From contig CANJKZ010000960.1 of the NCBI GenBank assembly GCA_947471745.1, forward strand, positions 310,001 to 374,000: a stretch of 64,000 nucleotides of DNA. Reading direction: 5' to 3'. Below, piece after piece: positions 1 to 15,000 of the stretch. The notes beneath the pieces were generated by a model. That model saw nothing but the letters and a program-made list of their open reading frames with translations. It made no database searches and was not told where the DNA came from. This DNA is from Closterium sp. Naga37s-1 (taxonomy: Eukaryota; Streptophyta; Zygnematophyceae; Desmidiales; Closteriaceae). How positions within the stretch are numbered: the first letter of the stretch is position 1; each line of letters opens with the position of its first letter. Both the position numbers and the translations under genes were made by a program.

Positions 1-3000
1 GGGAGCTGAAACACATTGCTGGTACATGAGATTTTTCGGGAGCTGAAACACATTGCTGGTACATGAGATTTTTCGGGAGCTGAAACACATTGCTGGTACA
101 TGAGATTTTTCGGGAGCTGAAACACATTGCTGGTACATGAGATTTTTCGGGAGCTGAAACACATTGCTGGTACATGAGATTTTTCGGGAGCTGAAACACA
201 TTGCTGGTACATGAGATTTTTCGGGAGCTGAAACACATTGCTGGTACATGAGATTTTTCGGGAGCTGAAACACATTGCTGGTACATGAGATTTTTCGGGA
301 GCTGAAACACATTGCTGGTACATGAGATTTTTCGGGAGCTGAAACACATTGCTGGTACATGAGATTTTTCGGGAGCTGAAACACATTGCTGGTACATGAG
401 ATTTTTCGGGAGCTGAAACACATTGCTGGTACATGAGATTTTTCGGGAGCTGAAACACATTGCTGGTACATGAGATTTTTCGGGAGCTGAAACACATTGC
501 TGGTACATGAGATTTTTCGGGAGCTGAAACACATTGCTGGTACATGAGATTTTTCGGGAGCTGAAACACATTGCTGGTACATGAGATTTTTCGGGAGCTG
601 AAACACATTGCTGGTACATGAGATTTTTCGGGAGCTGAAACACATTGCTGGTACATGAGATTTTTCGGGAGCTGAAACACATTGCTGGTACATGAGATTT
701 TTCGGGAGCTGAAACACATTGCTGGTACATGAGATTTTTCGGGAGCTGAAACACATTGCTGGTACATGAGATTTTTCGGGAGCTGAAACACATTGCTGGT
801 ACATGAGATTTTTCGGGAGCTGAAACACATTGCTGGTACATGAGATTTTTCGGGAGCTGAAACACATTGCTGGTACATGAGATTTTTCGGGAGCTGAAAC
901 ACATTGCTGGTACATGAGATTTTTCGGGAGCTGAAACACATTGCTGGTACATGAGATTTTTCGGGAGCTGAAACACATTGCTGGTACATGAGATTTTTCG
1001 GGAGCTGAAACACATTGCTGGTACATGAGATTTTTCGGGAGCTGAAACACATTGCTGGTACATGAGATTTTTCGGGAGCTGAAACACATTGCTGGTACAT
1101 GAGATTTTTCGGGAGCTGAAACACATTGCTGGTACATGAGATTTTTCGGGAGCTGAAACACATTGCTGGTACATGAGATTTTTCGGGAGCTGAAACACAT
1201 TGCTGGTACATGAGATTTTTCGGGAGCTGAAACACATTGCTGGTACATGAGATTTTTCGGGAGCTGAAACACATTGCTGGTACATGAGATTTTTCGGGAG
1301 CTGAAACACATTGCTGGTACATGAGATTTTTCGGGAGCTGAAACACATTGCTGGTACATGAGATTTTTCGGGAGCTGAAACACATTGCTGGTACATGAGA
1401 TTTTTCGGGAGCTGAAACACATTGCTGGTACATGAGATTTTTCGGGAGCTGAAACACATTGCTGGTACATGAGATTTTTCGGGAGCTGAAACACATTGCT
1501 GGTACATGAGATTTTTCGGGAGCTGAAACACATTGCTGGTACATGAGATTTTTCGGGAGCTGAAACACATTGCTGGTACATGAGATTTTTCGGGAGCTGA
1601 AACACATTGCTGGTACATGAGATTTTTCGGGAGCTGAAACACATTGCTGGTACATGAGATTTTTCGGGAGCTGAAACACATTGCTGGTACATGAGATTTT
1701 TCGGGAGCTGAAACACATTGCTGGTACATGAGATTTTTCGGGAGCTGAAACACATTGCTGGTACATGAGATTTTTCGGGAGCTGAAACACATTGCTGGTA
1801 CATGAGATTTTTCGGGAGCTGAAACACATTGCTGGTACATGAGATTTTTCGGGAGCTGAAACACATTGCTGGTACATGAGATTTTTCGGGAGCTGAAACA
1901 CATTGCTGGTACATGAGATTTTTCGGGAGCTGAAACACATTGCTGGTACATGAGATTTTTCGGGAGCTGAAACACATTGCTGGTACATGAGATTTTTCGG
2001 GAGCTGAAACACATTGCTGGTACATGAGATTTTTCGGGAGCTGAAACACATTGCTGGTACATGAGATTTTTCGGGAGCTGAAACACATTGCTGGTACATG
2101 AGATTTTTCGGGAGCTGAAACACATTGCTGGTACATGAGATTTTTCGGGAGCTGAAACACATTGCTGGTACATGAGATTTTTCGGGAGCTGAAACACATT
2201 GCTGGTACATGAGATTTTTCGGGAGCTGAAACACATTGCTGGTACATGAGATTTTTCGGGAGCTGAAACACATTGCTGGTACATGAGATTTTTCGGGAGC
2301 TGAAACACATTGCTGGTACATGAGATTTTTCGGGAGCTGAAACACATTGCTGGTACATGAGATTTTTCGGGAGCTGAAACACATTGCTGGTACATGAGAT
2401 TTTTCGGGAGCTGAAACACATTGCTGGTACATGAGATTTTTCGGGAGCTGAAACACATTGCTGGTACATGAGATTTTTCGGGAGCTGAAACACATTGCTG
2501 GTACATGAGATTTTTCGGGAGCTGAAACACATTGCTGGTACATGAGATTTTTCGGGAGCTGAAACACATTGCTGGTACATGAGATTTTTCGGGAGCTGAA
2601 ACACATTGCTGGTACATGAGATTTTTCGGGAGCTGAAACACATTGCTGGTACATGAGATTTTTCGGGAGCTGAAACACATTGCTGGTACATGAGATTTTT
2701 CGGGAGCTGAAACACATTGCTGGTACATGAGATTTTTCGGGAGCTGAAACACATTGCTGGTACATGAGATTTTTCGGGAGCTGAAACACATTGCTGGTAC
2801 ATGAGATTTTTCGGGAGCTGAAACACATTGCTGGTACATGAGATTTTTCGGGAGCTGAAACACATTGCTGGTACATGAGATTTTTCGGGAGCTGAAACAC
2901 ATTGCTGGTACATGAGATTTTTCGGGAGCTGAAACACATTGCTGGTACATGAGATTTTTCGGGAGCTGAAACACATTGCTGGTACATGAGATTTTTCGGG

Positions 3001-6000
3001 AGCTGAAACACATTGCTGGTACATGAGATTTTTCGGGAGCTGAAACACATTGCTGGTACATGAGATTTTTCGGGAGCTGAAACACATTGCTGGTACATGA
3101 GATTTTTCGGGAGCTGAAACACATTGCTGGTACATGAGATTTTTCGGGAGCTGAAACACATTGCTGGTACATGAGATTTTTCGGGAGCTGAAACACATTG
3201 CTGGTACATGAGATTTTTCGGGAGCTGAAACACATTGCTGGTACATGAGATTTTTCGGGAGCTGAAACACATTGCTGGTACATGAGATTTTTCGGGAGCT
3301 GAAACACATTGCTGGTACATGAGATTTTTCGGGAGCTGAAACACATTGCTGGTACATGAGATTTTTCGGGAGCTGAAACACATTGCTGGTACATGAGATT
3401 TTTCGGGAGCTGAAACACATTGCTGGTACATGAGATTTTTCGGGAGCTGAAACACATTGCTGGTACATGAGATTTTTCGGGAGCTGAAACACATTGCTGG
3501 TACATGAGATTTTTCGGGAGCTGAAACACATTGCTGGTACATGAGATTTTTCGGGAGCTGAAACACATTGCTGGTACATGAGATTTTTCGGGAGCTGAAA
3601 CACATTGCTGGTACATGAGATTTTTCGGGAGCTGAAACACATTGCTGGTACATGAGATTTTTCGGGAGCTGAAACACATTGCTGGTACATGAGATTTTTC
3701 GGGAGCTGAAACACATTGCTGGTACATGAGATTTTTCGGGAGCTGAAACACATTGCTGGTACATGAGATTTTTCGGGAGCTGAAACACATTGCTGGTACA
3801 TGAGATTTTTCGGGAGCTGAAACACATTGCTGGTACATGAGATTTTTCGGGAGCTGAAACACATTGCTGGTACATGAGATTTTTCGGGAGCTGAAACACA
3901 TTGCTGGTACATGAGATTTTTCGGGAGCTGAAACACATTGCTGGTACATGAGATTTTTCGGGAGCTGAAACACATTGCTGGTACATGAGATTTTTTCGGG
4001 AGCTGAAACACATTGCTGGTACATGAGATTTTTCGGGAGCTGAAACACATTGCTGGTACATGAGATTTTTCGGGAGCTGAAACACATTGCTGGTACATGA
4101 GATTTTTCGGGAGCTGAAACACATTGCTGGTACATGAGATTTTTCGGGAGCTGAAACACATTGCTGGTACATGAGATTTTTCGGGAGCTGAAACACATTG
4201 CTGGTACATGAGATTTTTCGGGAGCTGAAACACATTGCTGGTACATGAGATTTTTCGGGAGCTGAAACACATTGCTGGTACATGAGATTTTTCGGGAGCT
4301 GAAACACATTGCTGGTACATGAGATTTTTCGGGAGCTGAAACACATTGCTGGTACATGAGATTTTTCGGGAGCTGAAACACATTGCTGGTACATGAGATT
4401 TTTCGGGAGCTGAAACACATTGCTGGTACATGAGATTTTTCGGGAGCTGAAACACATTGCTGGTACATGAGATTTTTCGGGAGCTGAAACACATTGCTGG
4501 TACATGAGATTTTTCGGGAGCTGAAACACATTGCTGGTACATGAGATTTTTCGGGAGCTGAAACACATTGCTGGTACATGAGATTTTTCGGGAGCTGAAA
4601 CACATTGCTGGTACATGAGATTTTTCGGGAGCTGAAACACATTGCTGGTACATGAGATTTTTCGGGAGCTGAAACACATTGCTGGTACATGAGATTTTTC
4701 GGGAGCTGAAACACATTGCTGGTACATGAGATTTTTCGGGAGCTGAAACACATTGCTGGTACATGAGATTTTTCGGGAGCTGAAACACATTGCTGGTACA
4801 TGAGATTTTTCGGGAGCTGAAACACATTGCTGGTACATGAGATTTTTCGGGAGCTGAAACACATTGCTGGTACATGAGATTTTTCGGGAGCTGAAACACA
4901 TTGCTGGTACATGAGATTTTTCGGGAGCTGAAACACATTGCTGGTACATGAGATTTTTCGGGAGCTGAAACACATTGCTGGTACATGAGATTTTTCGGGA
5001 GCTGAAACACATTGCTGGTACATGAGATTTTTCGGGAGCTGAAACACATTGCTGGTACATGAGATTTTTCGGGAGCTGAAACACATTGCTGGTACATGAG
5101 ATTTTTCGGGAGCTGAAACACATTGCTGGTACATGAGATTTTTCGGGAGCTGAAACACATTGCTGGTACATGAGATTTTTCGGGAGCTGAAACACATTGC
5201 TGGTACATGAGATTTTTCGGGAGCTGAAACACATTGCTGGTACATGAGATTTTTCGGGAGCTGAAACACATTGCTGGTACATGAGATTTTTCGGGAGCTG
5301 AAACACATTGCTGGTACATGAGATTTTTCGGGAGCTGAAACACATTGCTGGTACATGAGATTTTTCGGGAGCTGAAACACATTGCTGGTACATGAGATTT
5401 TTCGGGAGCTGAAACACATTGCTGGTACATGAGATTTTTCGGGAGCTGAAACACATTGCTGGTACATGAGATTTTTCGGGAGCTGAAACACATTGCTGGT
5501 ACATGAGATTTTTCGGGAGCTGAAACACATTGCTGGTACATGAGATTTTTCGGGAGCTGAAACACATTGCTGGTACATGAGATTTTTCGGGAGCTGAAAC
5601 ACATTGCTGGTACATGAGATTTTTCGGGAGCTGAAACACATTGCTGGTACATGAGATTTTTCGGGAGCTGAAACACATTGCTGGTACATGAGATTTTTCG
5701 GGAGCTGAAACACATTGCTGGTACATGAGATTTTTCGGGAGCTGAAACACATTGCTGGTACATGAGATTTTTCGGGAGCTGAAACACATTGCTGGTACAT
5801 GAGATTTTTCGGGAGCTGAAACACATTGCTGGTACATGAGATTTTTCGGGAGCTGAAACACATTGCTGGTACATGAGATTTTTCGGGAGCTGAAACACAT
5901 TGCTGGTACATGAGATTTTTCGGGAGCTGAAACACATTGCTGGTACATGAGATTTTTCGGGAGCTGAAACACATTGCTGGTACATGAGATTTTTCGGGAG

Positions 6001-9000
6001 CTGAAACACATTGCTGGTACATGAGATTTTCGGGAGCTGAAACACATTGCTGGTACATGAGATTTTTCGGGAGCTGAAACACATTGCTGGTACATGAGAT
6101 TTTTCGGGAGCTGAAACACATTGCTGGTACATGAGATTTTTCGGGAGCTGAAACACATTGCTGGTACATGAGATTTTTCGGGAGCTGAAACACATTGCTG
6201 GTACATGAGATTTTTCGGGAGCTGAAACACATTGCTGGTACATGAGATTTTTCGGGAGCTGAAACACATTGCTGGTACATGAGATTTTTCGGGAGCTGAA
6301 ACACATTGCTGGTACATGAGATTTTTCGGGAGCTGAAACACATTGCTGGTACATGAGATTTTTCGGGAGCTGAAACACATTGCTGGTACATGAGATTTTT
6401 CGGGAGCTGAAACACATTGCTGGTACATGAGATTTTTCGGGAGCTGAAACACATTGCTGGTACATGAGATTTTTCGGGAGCTGAAACACATTGCTGGTAC
6501 ATGAGATTTTTCGGGAGCTGAAACACATTGCTGGTACATGAGATTTTTCGGGAGCTGAAACACATTGCTGGTACATGAGATTTTTCGGGAGCTGAAACAC
6601 ATTGCTGGTACATGAGATTTTTCGGGAGCTGAAACACATTGCTGGTACATGAGATTTTTCGGGAGCTGAAACACATTGCTGGTACATGAGATTTTTCGGG
6701 AGCTGAAACACATTGCTGGTACATGAGATTTTTCGGGAGCTGAAACACATTGCTGGTACATGAGATTTTTCGGGAGCTGAAACACATTGCTGGTACATGA
6801 GATTTTTCGGGAGCTGAAACACATTGCTGGTACATGAGATTTTTCGGGAGCTGAAACACATTGCTGGTACATGAGATTTTTCGGGAGCTGAAACACATTG
6901 CTGGTACATGAGATTTTTCGGGAGCTGAAACACATTGCTGGTACATGAGATTTTTCGGGAGCTGAAACACATTGCTGGTACATGAGATTTTTCGGGAGCT
7001 GAAACACATTGCTGGTACATGAGATTTTTCGGGAGCTGAAACACATTGCTGGTACATGAGATTTTTCGGGAGCTGAAACACATTGCTGGTACATGAGATT
7101 TTTCGGGAGCTGAAACACATTGCTGGTACATGAGATTTTTCGGGAGCTGAAACACATTGCTGGTACATGAGATTTTTCGGGAGCTGAAACACATTGCTGG
7201 TACATGAGATTTTTCGGGAGCTGAAACACATTGCTGGTACATGAGATTTTTCGGGAGCTGAAACACATTGCTGGTACATGAGATTTTTCGGGAGCTGAAA
7301 CACATTGCTGGTACATGAGATTTTTCGGGAGCTGAAACACATTGCTGGTACATGAGATTTTTCGGGAGCTGAAACACATTGCTGGTACATGAGATTTTTC
7401 GGGAGCTGAAACACATTGCTGGTACATGAGATTTTTCGGGAGCTGAAACACATTGCTGGTACATGAGATTTTTCGGGAGCTGAAACACATTGCTGGTACA
7501 TGAGATTTTTCGGGAGCTGAAACACATTGCTGGTACATGAGATTTTTCGGGAGCTGAAACACATTGCTGGTACATGAGATTTTTCGGGAGCTGAAACACA
7601 TTGCTGGTACATGAGATTTTTCGGGAGCTGAAACACATTGCTGGTACATGAGATTTTTCGGGAGCTGAAACACATTGCTGGTACATGAGATTTTTCGGGA
7701 GCTGAAACACATTGCTGGTACATGAGATTTTTCGGGAGCTGAAACACATTGCTGGTACATGAGATTTTTCGGGAGCTGAAACACATTGCTGGTACATGAG
7801 ATTTTTCGGGAGCTGAAACACATTGCTGGTACATGAGATTTTTCGGGAGCTGAAACACATTGCTGGTACATGAGATTTTTCGGGAGCTGAAACACATTGC
7901 TGGTACATGAGATTTTTCGGGAGCTGAAACACATTGCTGGTACATGAGATTTTTCGGGAGCTGAAACACATTGCTGGTACATGAGATTTTTCGGGAGCTG
8001 AAACACATTGCTGGTACATGAGATTTTTCGGGAGCTGAAACACATTGCTGGTACATGAGATTTTTCGGGAGCTGAAACACATTGCTGGTACATGAGATTT
8101 TTCGGGAGCTGAAACACATTGCTGGTACATGAGATTTTTCGGGAGCTGAAACACATTGCTGGTACATGAGATTTTTCGGGAGCTGAAACACATTGCTGGT
8201 ACATGAGATTTTTCGGGAGCTGAAACACATTGCTGGTACATGAGATTTTTCGGGAGCTGAAACACATTGCTGGTACATGAGATTTTTCGGGAGCTGAAAC
8301 ACATTGCTGGTACATGAGATTTTTCGGGAGCTGAAACACATTGCTGGTACATGAGATTTTTCGGGAGCTGAAACACATTGCTGGTACATGAGATTTTTCG
8401 GGAGCTGAAACACATTGCTGGTACATGAGATTTTTCGGGAGCTGAAACACATTGCTGGTACATGAGATTTTTCGGGAGCTGAAACACATTGCTGGTACAT
8501 GAGATTTTTCGGGAGCTGAAACACATTGCTGGTACATGAGATTTTTCGGGAGCTGAAACACATTGCTGGTACATGAGATTTTTCGGGAGCTGAAACACAT
8601 TGCTGGTACATGAGATTTTTCGGGAGCTGAAACACATTGCTGGTACATGAGATTTTTCGGGAGCTGAAACACATTGCTGGTACATGAGATTTTTCGGGAG
8701 CTGAAACACATTGCTGGTACATGAGATTTTTCGGGAGCTGAAACACATTGCTGGTACATGAGATTTTTCGGGAGCTGAAACACATTGCTGGTACATGAGA
8801 TTTTTCGGGAGCTGAAACACATTGCTGGTACATGAGATTTTTCGGGAGCTGAAACACATTGCTGGTACATGAGATTTTTCGGGAGCTGAAACACATTGCT
8901 GGTACATGAGATTTTTCGGGAGCTGAAACACATTGCTGGTACATGAGATTTTTCGGGAGCTGAAACACATTGCTGGTACATGAGATTTTTCGGGAGCTGA

Positions 9001-12000
9001 AACACATTGCTGGTACATGAGATTTTTCGGGAGCTGAAACACATTGCTGGTACATGAGATTTTTCGGGAGCTGAAACACATTGCTGGTACATGAGATTTT
9101 TCGGGAGCTGAAACACATTGCTGGTACATGAGATTTTTCGGGAGCTGAAACACATTGCTGGTACATGAGATTTTTCGGGAGCTGAAACACATTGCTGGTA
9201 CATGAGATTTTTCGGGAGCTGAAACACATTGCTGGTACATGAGATTTTTCGGGAGCTGAAACACATTGCTGGTACATGAGATTTTTCGGGAGCTGAAACA
9301 CATTGCTGGTACATGAGATTTTTCGGGAGCTGAAACACATTGCTGGTACATGAGATTTTTCGGGAGCTGAAACACATTGCTGGTACATGAGATTTTTCGG
9401 GAGCTGAAACACATTGCTGGTACATGAGATTTTTCGGGAGCTGAAACACATTGCTGGTACATGAGATTTTTCGGGAGCTGAAACACATTGCTGGTACATG
9501 AGATTTTTCGGGAGCTGAAACACATTGCTGGTACATGAGATTTTTCGGGAGCTGAAACACATTGCTGGTACATGAGATTTTTCGGGAGCTGAAACACATT
9601 GCTGGTACATGAGATTTTTCGGGAGCTGAAACACATTGCTGGTACATGAGATTTTTCGGGAGCTGAAACACATTGCTGGTACATGAGATTTTTCGGGAGC
9701 TGAAACACATTGCTGGTACATGAGATTTTTCGGGAGCTGAAACACATTGCTGGTACATGAGATTTTTCGGGAGCTGAAACACATTGCTGGTACATGAGAT
9801 TTTTCGGGAGCTGAAACACATTGCTGGTACATGAGATTTTTCGGGAGCTGAAACACATTGCTGGTACATGAGATTTTTCGGGAGCTGAAACACATTGCTG
9901 GTACATGAGATTTTTCGGGAGCTGAAACACATTGCTGGTACATGAGATTTTTCGGGAGCTGAAACACATTGCTGGTACATGAGATTTTTCGGGAGCTGAA
10001 ACACATTGCTGGTACATGAGATTTTTCGGGAGCTGAAACACATTGCTGGTACATGAGATTTTTCGGGAGCTGAAACACATTGCTGGTACATGAGATTTTT
10101 CGGGAGCTGAAACACATTGCTGGTACATGAGATTTTTCGGGAGCTGAAACACATTGCTGGTACATGAGATTTTTCGGGAGCTGAAACACATTGCTGGTAC
10201 ATGAGATTTTTCGGGAGCTGAAACACATTGCTGGTACATGAGATTTTTCGGGAGCTGAAACACATTGCTGGTACATGAGATTTTTCGGGAGCTGAAACAC
10301 ATTGCTGGTACATGAGATTTTTCGGGAGCTGAAACACATTGCTGGTACATGAGATTTTTCGGGAGCTGAAACACATTGCTGGTACATGAGATTTTTCGGG
10401 AGCTGAAACACATTGCTGGTACATGAGATTTTTCGGGAGCTGAAACACATTGCTGGTACATGAGATTTTTCGGGAGCTGAAACACATTGCTGGTACATGA
10501 GATTTTTCGGGAGCTGAAACACATTGCTGGTACATGAGATTTTTCGGGAGCTGAAACACATTGCTGGTACATGAGATTTTTCGGGAGCTGAAACACATTG
10601 CTGGTACATGAGATTTTTCGGGAGCTGAAACACATTGCTGGTACATGAGATTTTTCGGGAGCTGAAACACATTGCTGGTACATGAGATTTTTCGGGAGCT
10701 GAAACACATTGCTGGTACATGAGATTTTTCGGGAGCTGAAACACATTGCTGGTACATGAGATTTTTCGGGAGCTGAAACACATTGCTGGTACATGAGATT
10801 TTTCGGGAGCTGAAACACATTGCTGGTACATGAGATTTTTCGGGAGCTGAAACACATTGCTGGTACATGAGATTTTTCGGGAGCTGAAACACATTGCTGG
10901 TACATGAGATTTTTCGGGAGCTGAAACACATTGCTGGTACATGAGATTTTTCGGGAGCTGAAACACATTGCTGGTACATGAGATTTTTCGGGAGCTGAAA
11001 CACATTGCTGGTACATGAGATTTTTCGGGAGCTGAAACACATTGCTGGTACATGAGATTTTTCGGGAGCTGAAACACATTGCTGGTACATGAGATTTTTC
11101 GGGAGCTGAAACACATTGCTGGTACATGAGATTTTTCGGGAGCTGAAACACATTGCTGGTACATGAGATTTTTCGGGAGCTGAAACACATTGCTGGTACA
11201 TGAGATTTTTCGGGAGCTGAAACACATTGCTGGTACATGAGATTTTTCGGGAGCTGAAACACATTGCTGGTACATGAGATTTTTCGGGAGCTGAAACACA
11301 TTGCTGGTACATGAGATTTTTCGGGAGCTGAAACACATTGCTGGTACATGAGATTTTTCGGGAGCTGAAACACATTGCTGGTACATGAGATTTTTCGGGA
11401 GCTGAAACACATTGCTGGTACATGAGATTTTTCGGGAGCTGAAACACATTGCTGGTACATGAGATTTTTCGGGAGCTGAAACACATTGCTGGTACATGAG
11501 ATTTTTCGGAGCTGAAACACATTGCTGGTACATGAGATTTTTCGGGAGCTGAAACACATTGCTGGTACATGAGATTTTTCGGGAGCTGAAACACATTGCT
11601 GGTACATGAGATTTTTCGGGAGCTGAAACACATTGCTGGTACATGAGATTTTTCGGGAGCTGAAACACATTGCTGGTACATGAGATTTTTCGGGAGCTGA
11701 AACACATTGCTGGTACATGAGATTTTTCGGGAGCTGAAACACATTGCTGGTACATGAGATTTTTCGGGAGCTGAAACACATTGCTGGTACATGAGATTTT
11801 TCGGGAGCTGAAACACATTGCTGGTACATGAGATTTTTCGGGAGCTGAAACACATTGCTGGTACATGAGATTTTTCGGGAGCTGAAACACATTGCTGGTA
11901 CATGAGATTTTTCGGGAGCTGAAACACATTGCTGGTACATGAGATTTTTCGGGAGCTGAAACACATTGCTGGTACATGAGATTTTTCGGGAGCTGAAACA

Positions 12001-15000
12001 CATTGCTGGTACATGAGATTTTTCGGGAGCTGAAACACATTGCTGGTACATGAGATTTTTCGGGAGCTGAAACACATTGCTGGTACATGAGATTTTTCGG
12101 GAGCTGAAACACATTGCTGGTACATGAGATTTTTCGGGAGCTGAAACACATTGCTGGTACATGAGATTTTTCGGGAGCTGAAACACATTGCTGGTACATG
12201 AGATTTTTCGGGAGCTGAAACACATTGCTGGTACATGAGATTTTTCGGGAGCTGAAACACATTGCTGGTACATGAGATTTTTCGGGAGCTGAAACACATT
12301 GCTGGTACATGAGATTTTTCGGGAGCTGAAACACATTGCTGGTACATGAGATTTTTCGGGAGCTGAAACACATTGCTGGTACATGAGATTTTTCGGGAGC
12401 TGAAACACATTGCTGGTACATGAGATTTTTCGGGAGCTGAAACACATTGCTGGTACATGAGATTTTTCGGGAGCTGAAACACATTGCTGGTACATGAGAT
12501 TTTTCGGGAGCTGAAACACATTGCTGGTACATGAGATTTTTCGGGAGCTGAAACACATTGCTGGTACATGAGATTTTTCGGGAGCTGAAACACATTGCTG
12601 GTACATGAGATTTTTCGGGAGCTGAAACACATTGCTGGTACATGAGATTTTTCGGGAGCTGAAACACATTGCTGGTACATGAGATTTTTCGGGAGCTGAA
12701 ACACATTGCTGGTACATGAGATTTTTCGGGAGCTGAAACACATTGCTGGTACATGAGATTTTTCGGGAGCTGAAACACATTGCTGGTACATGAGATTTTT
12801 CGGGAGCTGAAACACATTGCTGGTACATGAGATTTTTCGGGAGCTGAAACACATTGCTGGTACATGAGATTTTTCGGGAGCTGAAACACATTGCTGGTAC
12901 ATGAGATTTTTCGGGAGCTGAAACACATTGCTGGTACATGAGATTTTTCGGGAGCTGAAACACATTGCTGGTACATGAGATTTTTCGGGAGCTGAAACAC
13001 ATTGCTGGTACATGAGATTTTTCGGGAGCTGAAACACATTGCTGGTACATGAGATTTTTCGGGAGCTGAAACACATTGCTGTACATGAGATTTTTCGGGA
13101 GCTGAAACACATTGCTGGTACATGAGATTTTTCGGGAGCTGAAACACATTGCTGGTACATGAGATTTTTCGGGAGCTGAAACACATTGCTGGTACATGAG
13201 ATTTTTCGGGAGCTGAAACACATTGCTGGTACATGAGATTTTTCGGGAGCTGAAACACATTGCTGGTACATGAGATTTTTCGGGAGCTGAAACACATTGC
13301 TGGTACATGAGATTTTTCGGGAGCTGAAACACATTGCTGGTACATGAGATTTTTCGGGAGCTGAAACACATTGCTGGTACATGAGATTTTTCGGGAGCTG
13401 AAACACATTGCTGGTACATGAGATTTTTCGGGAGCTGAAACACATTGCTGGTACATGAGATTTTTCGGGAGCTGAAACACATTGCTGGTACATGAGATTT
13501 TTCGGGAGCTGAAACACATTGCTGGTACATGAGATTTTTCGGGAGCTGAAACACATTGCTGGTACATGAGATTTTTTCGGGAGCTGAAACACATTGCTGG
13601 TACATGAGATTTTTCGGGAGCTGAAACACATTGCTGGTACATGAGATTTTTCGGGAGCTGAAACACATTGCTGGTACATGAGATTTTTCGGGAGCTGAAA
13701 CACATTGCTGGTACATGAGATTTTTCGGGAGCTGAAACACATTGCTGGTACATGAGATTTTTCGGGAGCTGAAACACATTGCTGGTACATGAGATTTTTC
13801 GGGAGCTGAAACACATTGCTGGTACATGAGATTTTTCGGGAGCTGAAACACATTGCTGGTACATGAGATTTTTCGGGAGCTGAAACACATTGCTGGTACA
13901 TGAGATTTTTCGGGAGCTGAAACACATTGCTGGTACATGAGATTTTTCGGGAGCTGAAACACATTGCTGGTACATGAGATTTTTCGGGAGCTGAAACACA
14001 TTGCTGGTACATGAGATTTTTCGGGAGCTGAAACACATTGCTGGTACATGAGATTTTTCGGGAGCTGAAACACATTGCTGGTACATGAGATTTTTCGGGA
14101 GCTGAAACACATTGCTGGTACATGAGATTTTTCGGGAGCTGAAACACATTGCTGGTACATGAGATTTTTCGGGAGCTGAAACACATTGCTGGTACATGAG
14201 ATTTTTCGGGAGCTGAAACACATTGCTGGTACATGAGATTTTTCGGGAGCTGAAACACATTGCTGGTACATGAGATTTTTCGGGAGCTGAAACACATTGC
14301 TGGTACATGAGATTTTTCGGGAGCTGAAACACATTGCTGGTACATGAGATTTTTCGGGAGCTGAAACACATTGCTGGTACATGAGATTTTTCGGGAGCTG
14401 AAACACATTGCTGGTACATGAGATTTTTCGGGAGCTGAAACACATTGCTGGTACATGAGATTTTTCGGGAGCTGAAACACATTGCTGGTACATGAGATTT
14501 TTCGGGAGCTGAAACACATTGCTGGTACATGAGATTTTTCGGGAGCTGAAACACATTGCTGGTACATGAGATTTTTCGGGAGCTGAAACACATTGCTGGT
14601 ACATGAGATTTTTCGGGAGCTGAAACACATTGCTGGTACATGAGATTTTTCGGGAGCTGAAACACATTGCTGGTACATGAGATTTTTCGGGAGCTGAAAC
14701 ACATTGCTGGTACATGAGATTTTTCGGGAGCTGAAACACATTGCTGGTACATGAGATTTTTCGGGAGCTGAAACACATTGCTGGTACATGAGATTTTTCG
14801 GGAGCTGAAACACATTGCTGGTACATGAGATTTTTCGGGAGCTGAAACACATTGCTGGTACATGAGATTTTTCGGGAGCTGAAACACATTGCTGGTACAT
14901 GAGATTTTTCGGGAGCTGAAACACATTGCTGGTACATGAGATTTTTCGGGAGCTGAAACACATTGCTGGTACATGAGATTTTTCGGGAGCTGAAACACAT